Shown: positions 1-12,085, counted from the first letter of the stretch. The stretch is DNA of 64,000 bases from Tetmemena sp. SeJ-2015 (GCA_027382625.1 JAJKFJ010023567.1:32808-96807), one strand, 5' to 3'. Made by a program: numbers and translations. Notes: generated from the letters alone by a model not told the origin.

Positions 1-117
1 TTCATTCTGCAGGATGTCGCTGCTTTTATTGAGAGCACTTATTTTCTATGAGGAGTTAGATACTGTATTCCTGCCTATCTTATTGTAGCTGCTATCATCT
101 TTGTTAACTGTGTTTGA

Positions 118-225
118 ATCTTAAAGTAAAGTAAAGTAAAATTTGAGGAATGTAAATTAATAATAATTTTTAAAAACCAGCACTAATCGTACTAGTTAAG
201 AATCACGATATACCATCCTATGTAA
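118..225 (+). repeat. Dispersed transposon-end-like repeat, copy 1
   Basis: A GTAAAG-rich run, then GGAATGTAAAT, then an A/T tract, an ACCAGCA block, GTACTAGTTAA and ATCCTATGTAA. The same blocks in the same order occur on the minus strand at about 32583-32703 and, more diverged, at 11570-11695 inside the minus-strand transposase region. Position next to transposase sequence suggests the end or promoter region of a transposon, but no terminal repeat partner was found here. Confidence 0.5.
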
Positions 226-240
226 GTTTGCGTTATATTA

Positions 241-1340
241 AGTTTTTGTAGGGATATTTATACCCCAGAGGACAACCGCTAGAATTAAAATTTCCTACAT
301 TTGCTGGGAACTGTCTCCTTTCTCATTCTGCTTCCAGCTTTTTGTTTGAATCTTAAATTTAACATACAAAGTTTAAATCTCAATTTAAAAAAAATATTCC
401 CCTACAAAATAACGATTATTTTATGTGATAGAATTTTTTTCATTAACATAGACAAAATTGAAAAATCTATATTTAACCTTTTTGCATGGAATTAAATTTT
501 ATTTATAACCATAACTTAATTGCTATTAAGACTATTGACTACAATTTTCCATGCTTTGGTTTCATCGTCACTAAGCAGCACATAGAGCACATTGAACACA
601 CTCAATTTTATGTTTCGCTCAAACTTTTCAAATGAAGTCATATCCTATTGAACATAATAACACTTACAAAAACGTTTTAGAAGAAAAGATTTATGGCAAT
701 AGACTTCCTCGTCTTCAATGTTGCCATGCTTGCACAAAAATTAAATTGTTTCTTACAAATTCTCTTAATTTTTAAATTTACTTGCCATTTTTATTAGAAT
801 TACCCTTAGAATTTTTATTAGGATTTGCCATGATTGAAAAATAAGGTCTTTGGTCTTATTCTTAAAAATAATTATTTAATGTTGTTTTAACTTTCATATT
901 AAATTATTTCTAGTGTAAAATTATAATGAATTTGAGATATTCTCAATATACTTTAAATTATTACCTTAAATTTAATAATTATTCATTTTCAAATAAATTC
1001 CCAATATGCTGATAAATTTAAATACGTGTAGGCTCTCTTAGGATGCTTGAATTGAAAATGATGGTATTAGCTATAACTTAATAGCATAACTGTTGCAAAA
1101 TGTTTTTTGACTTCCTCTTCATATGTCTCTGATTTTTTAACGTTCACTTTAAAATTAATCTTTCTTGATATTTTAATTTTTTGACCGCTTGCTCTTATAA
1201 TTGTCCCACCATGGTTTTTCATGTTTTTGAGTTAGTTTTGTGTTCTAATAGTTTACTGGAGGAGAGAATGTGGTTCTTGCTGTATCTGACTAGCTTGAGT
1301 CAAATCTCATATATTGGTTTTTAATGCTGTTGTTTATTTT
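241..1340. other. AT-rich stretch without recognisable gene
   Basis: No recognised protein motif, RNA gene or repeat copy was found. The 64-codon frame at 301-495 is compositionally like AT-rich noise. Confidence 0.5.
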
Positions 1341-1344
1341 AAAT

Positions 1345-1442
1345 GCTATGTCTGTTGTCCGAAGATGATAACGAAGATAAAGCAGCTTGTCAAGTAGTTC
1401 AAGAAAAACAAATAGAGCCAACTCTTAAGGATTTCAACCTCC
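1345..1442 (+). CDS. Candidate coding segment (acidic/Gln-rich)
   Basis: Frame gaa-gat-gat-aac-gaa reads SEDDNEDKAACQVVQEKQ and then IEPTLKD, far more protein-like than its surroundings. It could be an isolated MDS or a relic exon. No family is recognised. The segment ends at an AAGGAT that also occurs near the left edge of MORN MDS A (about 24111), but a join there would not keep both frames, so I do not link them. Confidence 0.35.
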
Positions 1443-3190
1443 TTTTTCCATTTTAAGATTAGTTTATTTATTAAGTTCAAAAGAATATCAAAAAGGCATA
1501 GGAGAGCCTCAGCCACTAAATTAAAGACAATATTATATTGTATCTTGTAAAATCAGATTAATTTTGTATTAAATTATGCAAAATATTGAGAGAAAATAAT
1601 TTAATTTTATTTATTCATATTTAAAATCAATTAATTAAATAAAATAATTTAAGTTATCTATTGATAATTATAATAAAATATAATACTTTGCACCTTCTAT
1701 TTAAATTTAAATTGAATGGGATGATAGATCTGCATTAACAGAAGTCGAATCTTCATAGAATTTAATATTCAATTTTATTGTTATTATATAAATTATATAA
1801 TCATTAGTCTATTATTTAGCAAAAAAATTAAATAATAGTCTAAGGAAAAAAAATAAGAAATAGATGACATTCATTACTTCTTTTTACTCAACCAAATATT
1901 CATGATTATATGTAATGAAATCGTATAATTTTGCAGGCTAAATTGGAATTTTGAATGATTGTTAATTTATGTTTTGTGAATCTTTCCTTAGTAATTGTAT
2001 TTGAAAAGTCTTATAAAATAATGGTATTCACTTAACAGGATCGTATTATAAATTGATATCCGTTGAAGGAGTGGGAATACATAAATTTAATTATTAAAGC
2101 AAATTCGGAGAGAGGTTAAAGAACTGAAACTTCATAGGTTTATTAAAGCCTATGCCAATTTTTCTTCTATATAAATACGTGAATGACTAATTTAATCGCC
2201 ATTTTAAACTATTCTATTTTTTAAACTATCTTATTTCTTGGAAATTTGTATAATTGTATACAAGGCCATCTCATTTATGTATCCCTTTCATAATCTCTAC
2301 TTTAAATGTTAGCTGAATTTTCTGTAGGTTATTTTTAGCAATATAACGAGATTAAGAGTCAAACCTGAGTAAGTCAAAATAAGACTCGCCAATTTTTATA
2401 TATGTATATAAAATGTAGTTAGTTTATATGCCATCGCTAAATGGAAAGTAAATTTCATAAATAAGTTAAATTAAAGATTAGAATTTAATCAAAGCAGGCG
2501 CGACATCACCTGGAAAAAGCTTAATTATATCACCTTTAGCAAGAGTGTTGTTTGGTATCTTTCTCCATTTACCTCTTCGCAGCGTCCAAGTAAAACAATT
2601 TTGATAGTAAGAAAACTTTAAAATAATATCAAGCTTACTCCTATTTTAAAAACATCCTTTATAATATTTAATAAAAAAATTCTTAAAGAAAATTTTTATT
2701 ATAAATTATTGAAAGCTCCAGTAAAATTATAAATTTTGAGAATTACTTTATTTATTTGGTGCTAATTTAGTAAGTTGATTATAAGATAGAATTTTAATCC
2801 CAATTGATATAGTTTAATTGAATAATTATATCTTCAGATACTGGCTTATATTTTCTATAGTAAAGTATAAAATATTGTCACATATTATGCTTGGTTCCTT
2901 GTTGATTGTGAGTATTACTTGCTCTTTCTTCCGCATTCTATTCTTAATTTTATCATATGAGAATTTAAAGTACATGGCTATTCTTCTTCAGTTCAAAAAT
3001 TAATTCAGCCATTGTAATCCTCAAATTTTAGTAATTCTTTTAGAAAAATAGAAGATTGTAAAAAATCTAAGCACTAATTAAATAAGAGTAAAATATTACC
3101 AAAACCAAATATTTGAAATAATATGAAACGAAATCAATTAAAATTGGAGGTTATTTAAAATATTTAATTTAAATTCGTAAAATAGTCCTC
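1443..3190. other. AT-rich stretch without recognisable gene
   Basis: Very AT-rich. A GAGAGCCTCAGCCA string near 1503 resembles the inverted-repeat arm of the foldback element at 5383, so a relic of that family may be present. Nothing else is supported. Confidence 0.45.
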
Positions 3191-3199
3191 AAGCTACAT

Positions 3200-3598
3200 C
3201 TTAATCGATTGCTTACATTATAATTATAATTTAATAAATATAGAGTTAAAAATGAAGGCCTTCTAAATGAGATAGATGGCTCAACATTAGGCTTGTTCGA
3301 TAGCTCTTTAAATTATAAGATGATTAAATTCTACAACCCATATGATAGGAGGTCTCTATGAAGAGATTTAGATACTACAAATTTTGAACAAATTAATTAT
3401 CCAAATTCATAATTTATGTCAGAGGTAACTCTTTACAAAGACCTTCTACTAAGAAGTTGCAAGGATGAATTTTTTTGCTTTTTATTTCATGCTAATTGTA
3501 ATAATTTCACCCCAATATCTCACATTAATCTACCAAGAATTTCAAATTATATATTTAAATATTTGTCTTTTTTTAAAATTCTCAGCTATATTAAAAAA
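3200..3598 (-). mobile_element. TATAG-type MITE, diverged copy
   Basis: The right end (AAAATTCTCAGCTATATT at about 3573) and the block AGTTGCAAGGAT (about 3454) followed by TTTCATGCTAA match the about 410 bp MITE whose best copies are at 36455 and 44243. The left end is poorly preserved. Confidence 0.5.
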
Positions 3599-3914
3599 CT
3601 AATTTATTCTTTGAGATTCCTTTTTAGCTAAATTTGAAATAGAGATATGAATTTTTCAATGCTATAAATCCTAATTTCTGTGTCTCATTGCTATAGAAAT
3701 TTATGCTGGAGAATCAAAGTATATACTTATTATTTATATTTGAGATGCTAAGATAATTTAAATATTAATTTATTCTATTTTCATTATAATGTTAATTTAT
3801 AATGCCTCTGCTAAAACAAACTTTATAAAATAAATTGCTCAATTAACTATGTGCTATCGATTCCACTAAAAAAATTAGAAAATATTTATGAATTTAATAT
3901 ATTATAATAGCTCT

Positions 3915-4180
3915 TGTACCGGTTGCTATTTTTTCCTCCCTTTTCCGCGCCTGATCAGAATTGGACGTTGGGTTTTTGCGGTGACCTCTCGGAAAGCCGG
4001 TGGATTTCAGATCGACATCAGTGGAGCTAGATTGGCAAGACCACGTAGAGATCCTCCTCCATCTCTATAAAGGGAGGTAGTGCGTCATCACTAACTAACT
4101 GACGATGGGCTTTCGCGGTGACGTGGCACAACTGATCAAGGAATCACGCCTGTGAATTACTTAAAATCGATTAAGTATTA
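3915..4180. repeat. GC-rich island of unknown origin
   Basis: About 270 bp clearly richer in G+C than its flanks, containing an internal direct repeat (GGGTTTTTGCGGTGACCT near 3970 and GGGCTTTCGCGGTGACGT near 4106). A plus-strand frame starting at 3888 runs through it, with TAA read as Gln, to a TGA near 4120. It may be a short interspersed or foreign element; no similarity to the GC-rich coding repeat at 17.9/41.9/46.3 kb was seen. Confidence 0.4.
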
Positions 4181-4866
4181 TATGCCCGTTAGGGGTGCTT
4201 AATTCCTAATAAATTAAATAATAGCTCTTGAAAAACTGATTAATCATATCCAAAACCAATAAAATCAATCTTTAATAAACTGTAATAACCCATATTTTAT
4301 TTCATACTCCTTATTATTAAGGTTTTAAAATTTTTTAAAAATATTTTATTTAAAAGAGTAATATGATGGGCAATTTAATTTCTATGAATAATATATTTTA
4401 TGGCCATAATTTTCTTAAAATAACAAAATACACTTTTCTCAATAATTTTACTATTGATTTTTGGATTCACGGTAGTTTTAGAATCTCAAATTTTAATTAA
4501 TCATATAAGGCTCTGGTAATAATTTCAAATGTAAGCTTTAAAAATATTCAACCTTTTGTTAAAGCAATTAGCTCAGAGTAATAGTCTACAATGGTATAGA
4601 CAAAAAGAAATTAAAAAGATAGAGTCCGTTCATATATAATATCTTCAAAAAAAAGGTTCTTAAATTAATGTTTAATTTATTTTCGAACAATCATTTGATC
4701 TGCAGCAATATCAGATAAAGAAGCATCCAAAAAGTTACTACCTTAATTTATTATTTAAATCCATTCTTCAATGAAACATCTAATTTAGATTTCACAGTTT
4801 AATATTTTCTAAGTTACTATCACAATTAATAATTATTGCATTTCACGATTAGATGATAAAATCAAT

Positions 4867-5280
4867 TATAGTTGAGAATTAAATTAATATCAGTGATTAG
4901 TAAAACAATAAATGGAAAGTTGCAGCTTCATGGTTGTTAAATTCGTAGATTTCCTCCCAGATCTGCAGCTTGATTGAAGGCCTATCTAAATTAATATGAG
5001 TTATTTATTTTCTCATTTTATAGAACTGCTCAACTACGAGATATGTCGAACGAACTTATTTTCATCTTCCATTTAACTTCATTGAAACTTATGTTGCTTA
5101 TAACTTTGAACTGAGAACTACCATGCAAAAATTGAAAGTATATAAGGTTCTTTGAATTCCATGCTAAATCGAATCGTCATATTATTATATAAATCTGAGA
5201 CACTTTATCTGAAACTGTTTTATTCTATTATAATTTAATATATGAATTAATTTGATTTTTCATTAAATTCTCAGCTATAT
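4867..5280 (-). mobile_element. TATAG-type MITE
   Basis: Begins TATAGTTGAGAATTAAATT and ends AAATTCTCAGCTATA, so the two ends form imperfect inverted repeats of about 20-24 bp. Internal landmarks of the family are present: AATAAATGGAAAGTTGCA, ACTTATGTTGCTTATAA (family ACTTGTGTCGCTTATAA) and ATCTGAGACACTT. No transposase frame is present, so it is non-autonomous. Confidence 0.75.
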
Positions 5281-5382
5281 TAATAGTGAATTGCAAATAT
5301 ATTGAGAGCTTTAACTCTAGATTACGTATTAAAAGTGTATTATTATACCTATTAATATAAAGGAAAACAATTCTTAAATACA

Positions 5383-5752
5383 AGCTTTTCTTATGATCTT
5401 ATCTATCTTTCTCTAATTTAAAATGGCTGAGGCTCCTACTCCAGCTCGACCAAGCTAGTCTAACTTCCACGACACCGGCAAGCCAAGCAGCACACAGCCA
5501 CCTACAGAGGCCAACCTCAGCAGAGCCAGCGAGGGTGCAGAATCTCCGAACTTCTTCGACAATCTTTAGCTCTCAGCTTCGGCAAGACAGAGAGACTTCA
5601 CTGAAAGTCAGTAAGAGTCGAGTCACTGGCTGCGTTCTGCTTGCCTTGCCTGTGTCGTGGAAGTTAGACTAGCTGGTTCGAGCTGGTGATGGGGTAGAAG
5701 AGCCTCAGCCATTTTAAATTAGAGAAAGAAAGACAAGAGATCATGAAGAATT
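5383..5752. mobile_element. Foldback element with about 100 bp inverted arms
   Basis: The left arm has TCTCTAATTTAAAATGGCTG, then GAGGCTC and GCTAGTCTAACTTCCACGAC; the right arm carries the reverse complements (CAGCCATTTTAAATTAGAGA at about 5708 and GTCGTGGAAGTTAGACTAGC at about 5655). The centre is GC-rich and has no clear ORF. The arms differ by small indels, so this is an aged insertion. Confidence 0.75.
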
Positions 5753-6500
5753 CTTTTCTTTTAGATTCTCAGGTATAATTAATTCATTTATTAATTGTAA
5801 TTCATAATTGCAGAGTGAGGAAATCTTAGTTTCTTTTTTTGAAATTAGCCTTTTCATTGAAAGTAACTAAAAACTAAGATGCAAGTAAACCTTGAAATTT
5901 TTAATCCTAATTTGAATATAATTTTTGGGTTTAGATATTATCGGCTCTAATATATCAATTCTTTTCTTTTAATTAATCTGATTTTAGAGTTGAAACTAAT
6001 TGCCAAATGCAAACTCGTTTATAAGATTGAGATTATTCCTAAGAGATTCCCAAATAAGTCAAGCAAACCAAATATGGCACGAGAAATATGCTTTTACCTT
6101 TCAGCTGGAGTAAGATAATTGACGACATAATTTATAGAGAACTAAGGATCAAACCTTTTGCGGTTAAACAAAATTAAGCAGTGTTTAACAATATCCGATA
6201 TTCCATAAACCACTGAAATTTCACAAATGAAAAAAGCGAAAATAAAAGTCAAGGACAAGCAAAAAATATTTGAAGTTTTAAAAAGGAACTTAAAGGAAAG
6301 TTAGTTTCTGCATATGTTCTCAATCGTAAAATCGTATTTCACTATTATCCATTATATATTTTTACACATGAAATTGTTTGTTTGTTTTTTTTAATATTAT
6401 GGGTGAAATACGATTATGAGAGCAATAGTACAATGACAATTTCATTTCAGTCTCTATTTATAACTGAATATTTTTAGTTTGACTGTGTCTTAGATTTTCC
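5753..6500. other. AT-rich stretch, small inverted repeat only
   Basis: Contains a short imperfect inverted repeat (ATCGTATTTCAC near 6332 and GTGAAATACGAT near 6405). No gene is recognised. Confidence 0.4.
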
Positions 6501-6745
6501 CTGTTTTGAATTCAGAGATTTGTGTTCTTTTATTTCTTTTGGATACTCTTTAACTCAATTTTTAAAAGTTTAGCTGCCTTCACCTTGATCATGAGTCCTC
6601 TTTAAATTGAGTAATCATTTATCTTACTTCAGTTTATTGGGAAGTGCCTCTTCTCTTTACTAATTCTTTGTGCTTGACTCATATGCCAAGTTTCATTAGA
6701 AGAGTCTTGTTAGTATCAAAGAGTTCCAGTTCGGCAATGATATTC
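6500..6745 (-). CDS. Candidate coding segment, interrupted
   Basis: With TAA/TAG as Gln the minus strand reads protein-like stretches (SNETWHMSQAQRISKEKR, MIKVKAAKLLKIELKS) separated by one TGA. No family is recognised. It may belong with the decayed minus-strand sequences at 7.9-9.1 kb. Confidence 0.3.
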
Positions 6746-7912
6746 ACTATAAAGCCAGATTATATCTGAAATTAATCGGTTACTTAGTGCGAATTAATGC
6801 TAAAACCTCAACATATATCTAAAATAAGATTATAACCTTCAAGGTTTACTTAAATTTTAGTCTTTGAGATACTTGCAGTGAATAAGATAAGCGACAAATG
6901 TAGGGCTTAAGAGTCCCTTACTCTGCCATTTTGAGATTATTATTTAAATAATGAATTTATTAATAGACTCTTGTTAAGCTAACTATGGTTAAAGCTCTAA
7001 ATATACTTAAGAAGTCATTTTAATTATTTTTTTTTATCATCTATTCGTGTCTAATCTATAATATGCTCTATAATATATCTTAAAATGTATAATTAAGAAA
7101 ACTCTTTCTCTTAGCTTTGAGAAATAAAGATATTCTTCCAGTCTCTGTCAGACAAAGCCTCTAAAATTTTGATAAGAATATTAATGTTACCATTATTTTT
7201 GGGTTCAAACTGTTCAATAAGTTTTTGAATTTTACTGTCAATATAAATAAATATTGAAGACTTTGTAATTAAGCCTTTAAACTTTTAGGTATATATCTAG
7301 TATTATTAAGAACAGGACAACAATGGTGGTGATAATATGCTAAATTATTGTAGTGTCTTTTTCTACATAGTCTATCAACATGTTTTGAGAGTCTCCATCA
7401 GTAATAGTCTGTCTTAGCTCCGTGATGTTGTAAATCATTATAAATTTATTATCATTTATTCAAATTATTTAAAAATAAAAAAATATTAACAAATTGAGTT
7501 GTCCTGATTCCAAAAAGACACAAAGTACATTAACTAACTTTTCAAGCACCTCTCACTAAATCTGAAGCTACTCTTTAATTCTTATTTATTATTTTCTTTG
7601 TAGTTTTCACATTAAATCTTAAAATGGTAATTATTTAAAAATGAGTTGATTTATTTCATTTTTTTTTCTTTACTTTTTGTTTTACGATATCTCCAATGTA
7701 AAGAAAATATAGAATCTAAAATACTAAAAATTTTAACTAATGATTTGGATCTAACCAGATAGTTCTTCAGAAGTTAGATAATCAAGAAACTATTTTCCTA
7801 ATTAAGTTTATGCTTAAATACATCTTAAATGGATGTCAAAATATATTTTTAATAAATTATAACAATTGCTCCAAGCTCATCTAGGATGTTGCAAATTTTA
7901 TGGTTTTCTCAA
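6746..7912. other. AT-rich stretch with one transposon-end relic
   Basis: Near 7037-7065, TCTATTCGTGTCTAATCTA resembles the terminal repeat of the TIR element at 12919-13419. Otherwise nothing is recognised. Confidence 0.4.
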
Positions 7913-8480
7913 TCAAAGCTTTCTAACTAGATGTGTTTTCCTAATTTTGAACTTTAAATATTCAAAATGTTCTCTATTGAGCATGGGCATGTGGTTAAAT
8001 GCAGTATGCATTAGAAAGTAGCTGACCACTCTCAAAGCCATTGAGTAAAGCTCGTTTTTGAGTGTCATCATCCTTAAGCCAGTGTCTAATTCTAACAACA
8101 GGAGGGATGTCCAAATCAAGAGAAGCTTAACCTGTGGACGATACATTCTATAAATCGGTAAGGAAGACATCGGGAGGGGTGGGAACTTATTATTCTGAAA
8201 TAGATCGGATAGTAATCACCACCTTGAAAATATACACCAAGGGAGAATGCTTGACAAACTGGCTACTTTATTTAGGAGCTTGAGCTTTTACACTGAAATC
8301 AATCGAAGCTATCATTCTCAATTGCAGAAGCTGTGTTGCTTAAAAGTCATGAACATTCTTGAAGATGCGCGAGCGCATCTTCAAGAATTTCTTCCCTATA
8401 AATAATTAGATTATGGCGAAGGACACCCTCAACCACTGATTTCGCATATAAACCTTAGGTCTGTAGTAAGTGATACTTTT
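7913..8480 (-). pseudogene. Decayed minus-strand ORF, unknown family
   Basis: The 3' part (7913-8222) is an open frame ending in TGA, with residues such as LPIYRMYRPQVKLLL and AFNHMPMLNREHFEYLKF. Upstream (8230-8480) the reading continues in another frame (EEILEDALAHLQE, then VCQAFSLGVYFQGGDYYPI) with TGA interruptions, so at least one frameshift is present. A hydrophobic stretch (LLLIWTSLLLLEL) could be a membrane segment. I do not recognise the family. It probably forms one decayed unit with the minus-strand segment at 8.7-9.1 kb. Confidence 0.4.
8355..8388. other. Perfect 16-bp inverted repeat, 2-nt loop
   Basis: ATTCTTGAAGATGCGC, GA, then its exact reverse complement. It lies inside the minus-strand candidate frame that reads EEILEDALAHLQE, so it may be codon coincidence rather than a signal. 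Confidence 0.6.
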
Positions 8481-8699
8481 TATAGTAGGCACTTAAGTTA
8501 TTCTCTAATTGTATACAAAATTCTCAGATCATCAAACTCTTTTTGAATAAACCCTATAGTATCACATATTGTGATATTATTTTGAACCTTCTGTCCTAAT
8601 TTGCAATTACTGTGATGTTGCTATATAGCCTCGACGTTTTAACTGCTAAAGAGTGGTGAAATTTGATGGAAATTATTTTCTTGGGGACTTTTAATGAGC

Positions 8700-9115
8700 A
8701 TACTTTACTAAATAATTACTAAATTTTATGAGAGTCTAGAGCATCTGGCTTCAAGATCTATTGGAGAGTGCTTTAGGATGAGGGCTGGAGATAGTAAATG
8801 ATAACATTGCTGTACTTAAGAGTTTAAGATCTTACTCCTAGCGAGAGACAGCTTAGTGCTATTATAGCCCTTTGGAAGAAACTAACATCTTTCCTTAGCT
8901 TCCATAGACCAAGCACCTATAGATTCTATTATTTTTTATTTCCTGATAGAATCCAAATGATCGCTTTTGTACCTTTAATTGCCTTGAAACTCCTTGATCG
9001 TGAACACCTAAAGACAGGAAAAGAATTTTAAAACTCTCTGGGCATCCCTATATTTTTATGACTTCCGAGTTCTTCCTTTCTCGCGATAAAGCGAGCCCCT
9101 TTTAAGCTTGCTTCT
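8700..9115 (-). CDS. Candidate coding segment, open for over 130 codons
   Basis: The minus strand is free of TGA from about 9115 to 8700 with TAA/TAG as Gln, and reads basic, protein-like sequence (LYREKGRTRKSQKYRDAQRV, VFTIKEFQGNQRYKSDHLDS, ERCQFLPKGYNSTKLSLAR). G+C is raised compared with the flanks. The family is not recognised. It lies upstream, in transcription direction, of the minus-strand frames at 7.9-8.5 kb and may be the same gene; a MIC-limited transposon ORF is the likeliest origin. Confidence 0.45.
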
Positions 9116-9690
9116 CCTTTACATTTCTTGGGATTTTAGTAGGGTAATGTGATTACTTAACCTGTTGGAAAGAAACCTCTATTTTAACTCCTACCACGGT
9201 ACCGTAGCTATGTCGCTCTTAGCAGGTGCAACATGCTTTACTATTTTTAATTTAATAAATTCCCTATTTAATAACAGAAGACTAATGTTTACATCATTTA
9301 TTTTTAATAAGCAATTATATTAAAAGCTTAGCCCAGTTTTATTATTTTTATTCAGCATTTATCAGTCTTCATAAAAATGGGAATTTTTATTTTCGTTTTC
9401 ATAATTAAAAAGATTTTCAATGTCCAAATCCATAAATAATTAATTTAATTTGTTTGTTTTTTTTAAAACTTTTTCTCAAAAATAATTTTAAGCTGTGGGT
9501 ATAGGTTCGCTTTATCTTAGATAATAAATTTGATAAACTAAAAGTATTAAATCTATAGGCACATAAACTTAAGTCCTCTATTAAAAGCCTCTCGTTAATT
9601 AATAGCTCTCTATAACTATGATGAACTATGAGCACAAGCTATAAAGCTACTAATGCAACTCAAAAAATAATCAATCTTAATATTATTTTA
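9116..9690. other. AT-rich stretch without recognisable gene
   Basis: The minus-strand frame at 9417-9635 is low-complexity and is not supported. Nothing else is recognised. Confidence 0.4.
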
Positions 9691-10392
9691 GACAAAGTAG
9701 GCGCAGCAGACGTAGTTCAATTCCTGAAGAACTTTATCCCGATACCAATGGCCAGCAACAACCATACTCATCTTGTTTTCTTCAAGCAGCTCTAGAATCA
9801 ATTCAGCTTAAAGGCAGACCTATACTCCTACCTCAAGTACCAGTGTAAGCCATTCCTATGCTTAATCAATAACTATAGCTGACTTCAATATCCCATCCTT
9901 AAAAAAGATAAATCTCATATTTTTGAGAGATGTTCCTTTGAAGAGAGAACATCTACTTCACTCCTCAGACATTGCGCACATATCTGCGCCAAATTTGCCT
10001 GAGTTCTATTCAACCAATCTATTTAAGATGATCAAGGATGACAAGGAGCTCCTCAGTCATCTCTACTATTATGAGGGCTTGGTAGAACTCCCAGAGAGCC
10101 TCTTTTGTTGGCTGTACTTAGCACCTTGAGGTATGAATATCTTCAGGAAGCTTGTCCACTCTTAATAACTCCGAGTGGCAGTCCAAAGAGAGGATGAGAA
10201 GCTAGAAACCATTGAAGTCAGTCAAGAGATACTCTATAACCTAGAAAGTCTATTCCATTCTACTCTATTAAAATATATTCTTAATTAAAATCCTATAGAT
10301 TAAAAGAGGAGGGCACTCGCCTTGATCAGAGCAAAGCCACCTAGTAATAAACAGCAAACGAAGCGGAAGATCTTGAGACAGCTTACAATTTG
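9690..10392 (+). pseudogene. Decayed plus-strand ORF, unknown family
   Basis: Three linked blocks read as convincing protein. Block 1 (9690-9890) contains ADVVQFLKNFIPIPMASNN and LKADLYSYLKYQCKPFLCL, ending at a TGA. Block 2 (from about 9860 to a TGA at 10127) contains IADFNIPSLKKINLIFLRD, HISAPNLPEFYSTNLFKM and DKELLSHLYYYEGLVELPE. Block 3 continues in the same frame past that TGA to about 10388 with VQREDEKLETIEVSQEILY and DQKRRALALIRAKPP. So there is one frameshift near 9880 and one in-frame TGA. G+C is raised. Its position next to an inward-facing transposase suggests a second ORF of a transposon. Function unknown. Confidence 0.5.
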
Positions 10393-10925
10393 ACCATAAT
10401 GAGATAACATCCCAAAAAAATAATATCGATTTTATTTTATAGATGAAAATTTAATATATTTAAAAAAAAAAACTTTAAATATTTAAATAGATTTATGTAA
10501 TTATAGAGACGGTATATTAACCGAAATATGCGATGCATATTGGAGCTACTTTAAAATGCATGTATTCTTAATTTAAAATTTTTCTTAATCAAATTCTATA
10601 GAAGTCTTCTTGTAACTCATTTAAGTCTTAATTCTCAAAATAAGCTTAATTTATCCCGTTTTTGAATTCATTTTAGATTAAAGAAATTTAGTAACTATAT
10701 TTTGTTTAAATGAAGTCTGTTTGGCTTAAAATTGTCTTATTTTTTTAATCTTGAAATAAAAAAGTAGTCTTTATTTCTTTGCAATAATCAATTATTGAGG
10801 AACCTACTTTGATAAGAGGTTCCACTATTTATTTTAAATTATCAACAATAAAAAGATTAAACAAGAAATTCCAAATGATTAATAAAAATAAATCTTAATT
10901 TATTCCAATATATAATTAAATCACT
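10393..10925. other. AT-rich spacer
   Basis: No recognised coding sequence or repeat copy between the two decayed ORFs. Confidence 0.4.
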
Positions 10926-12085
10926 CATCTTTCTCAATCGTTTCCCTACTGTACTTTGCAGTATTCCTGCTTTATTGATTCAAGAGACCTCCTAATAATA
11001 CTTTCGTGTTAGGCTTCAGAGAGCATAAAGTTTTCTCAGCTTGGGACTTCTTACTAAAAACCTTCACTCGTGAGAATACATCATCGATTGGATTGAATGG
11101 TGATGAGTAGGGAGCATTGTGTATGAGCTAGATCTCCTCACAAAGAAATCGGCACTTTATGCGAATGGTTAGCTCCGACGCTAACAAAAACACCATTGTA
11201 GTATCTAGTGAGAGAATTTCCTTTTGTCTTCTTAGCTCTATCACAAGGTCTTCTATCTTTATCGACATCTTTCACAGCATAAAGATTTCTAACCCTTAAC
11301 CTGTACTGAGTATCACTAGAGCTGCAATGGTGACAGCTTGATCTTTTTAATAAACAATATCTGATTTTGGTAGGGCTTTGCCCATGACCGTATATTGACT
11401 ATGAGGGGCTTGAAAATATTTAATCTAGATATATTATGTTTAAGCCAGCCCTGGCGAGATCCAACACATTACATAAATTCTAAGCTTTGTGCTCTTTATT
11501 AGATCAACCCTATTGGTAGACAAGTTATAGAAAAAGCGCATGACCTTGCATTTCACACAATGAGAGATGTAGATTAGTCTTTCATAGGATAGTAATTGGT
11601 TTCTTGAATCAGTACAATAAGTGCGGGCTTTTTAAATTGATTATTAATTTTACATTCCTAATAATTTACTTTACTTTAAATTAGTCTGAGTTGGTTCATT
11701 GTTAGCTTCTTATCTGGATATCGTCTATGAATTTCAGGCATCACCGCTCTAAGATAGGTGAGTCTAACCTGAGAGGGTGTGATCGCTCAGGAGATTGTAT
11801 AAGTTTTAATAAATGAGATGCAATCTCTTATAAGCTTATTGTGGCTGGGATTGCTATTGTTTAATAGCTCCCTGACATACAGTCTGGATAATAAATATTC
11901 AAAAAGCGAGTAACTGCTTTAATAAAGAGTAGGTGGAAATAGACGTTGCTGTTTTCACTAAGTTCGCTGATCCAAAATAATGTAGAAGATCGATGATTCT
12001 TCAGTTTGCATCAGTAATAGAAAGAAAAACTTTATAATTTCTTTATCTACCTCATTCATGATATATCCTTCTTGAATGCCAAAGT
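10926..12085 (-). pseudogene. Tc1/mariner-type transposase, decayed
   Basis: Minus-strand frames with TAA/TAG as Gln give recognisable DDE transposase blocks. The C-terminal block at 11230-10930 reads LSLDTTMVFLLASELTI, then QLIHNAPYSSPFNPIDDVFS and RVKVFSKKS, matching the Tc1 pattern of a second catalytic D followed by Y-S-P-x-x-N-P-I-E-x-x-F-S. The third acidic residue appears as D (NPID) instead of E. Upstream, 11640-11255, come VDLIKSTKLRIYVM, SQYTVMGKALPKSDIVYQ and VTIAALVILSTGQG, matching the region between the first catalytic D and the 'IAAI' strand; the first D motif (DES) is not preserved. An N-terminal ATG at about 12063 begins MNEVDKEIIKFFF. At least four TGA codons interrupt the frame. 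Inactive copy; TBE/Tec-like membership is inference. Confidence 0.7.

Noticed and set aside
1435..1442. AAGGAT shared with the left edge of MORN MDS A (about 24111) as a possible pointer to a 5' MDS at 1.35 kb
   Set aside because: Joining there does not keep the convincing frame of both segments, and a 6-mer match in AT-rich DNA is expected by chance.
8355..8388. Rho-independent terminator or regulatory hairpin
   Set aside because: No T-run follows, the organism is a eukaryote, and the hairpin coincides with a protein-like frame (ILEDALAHLQE).
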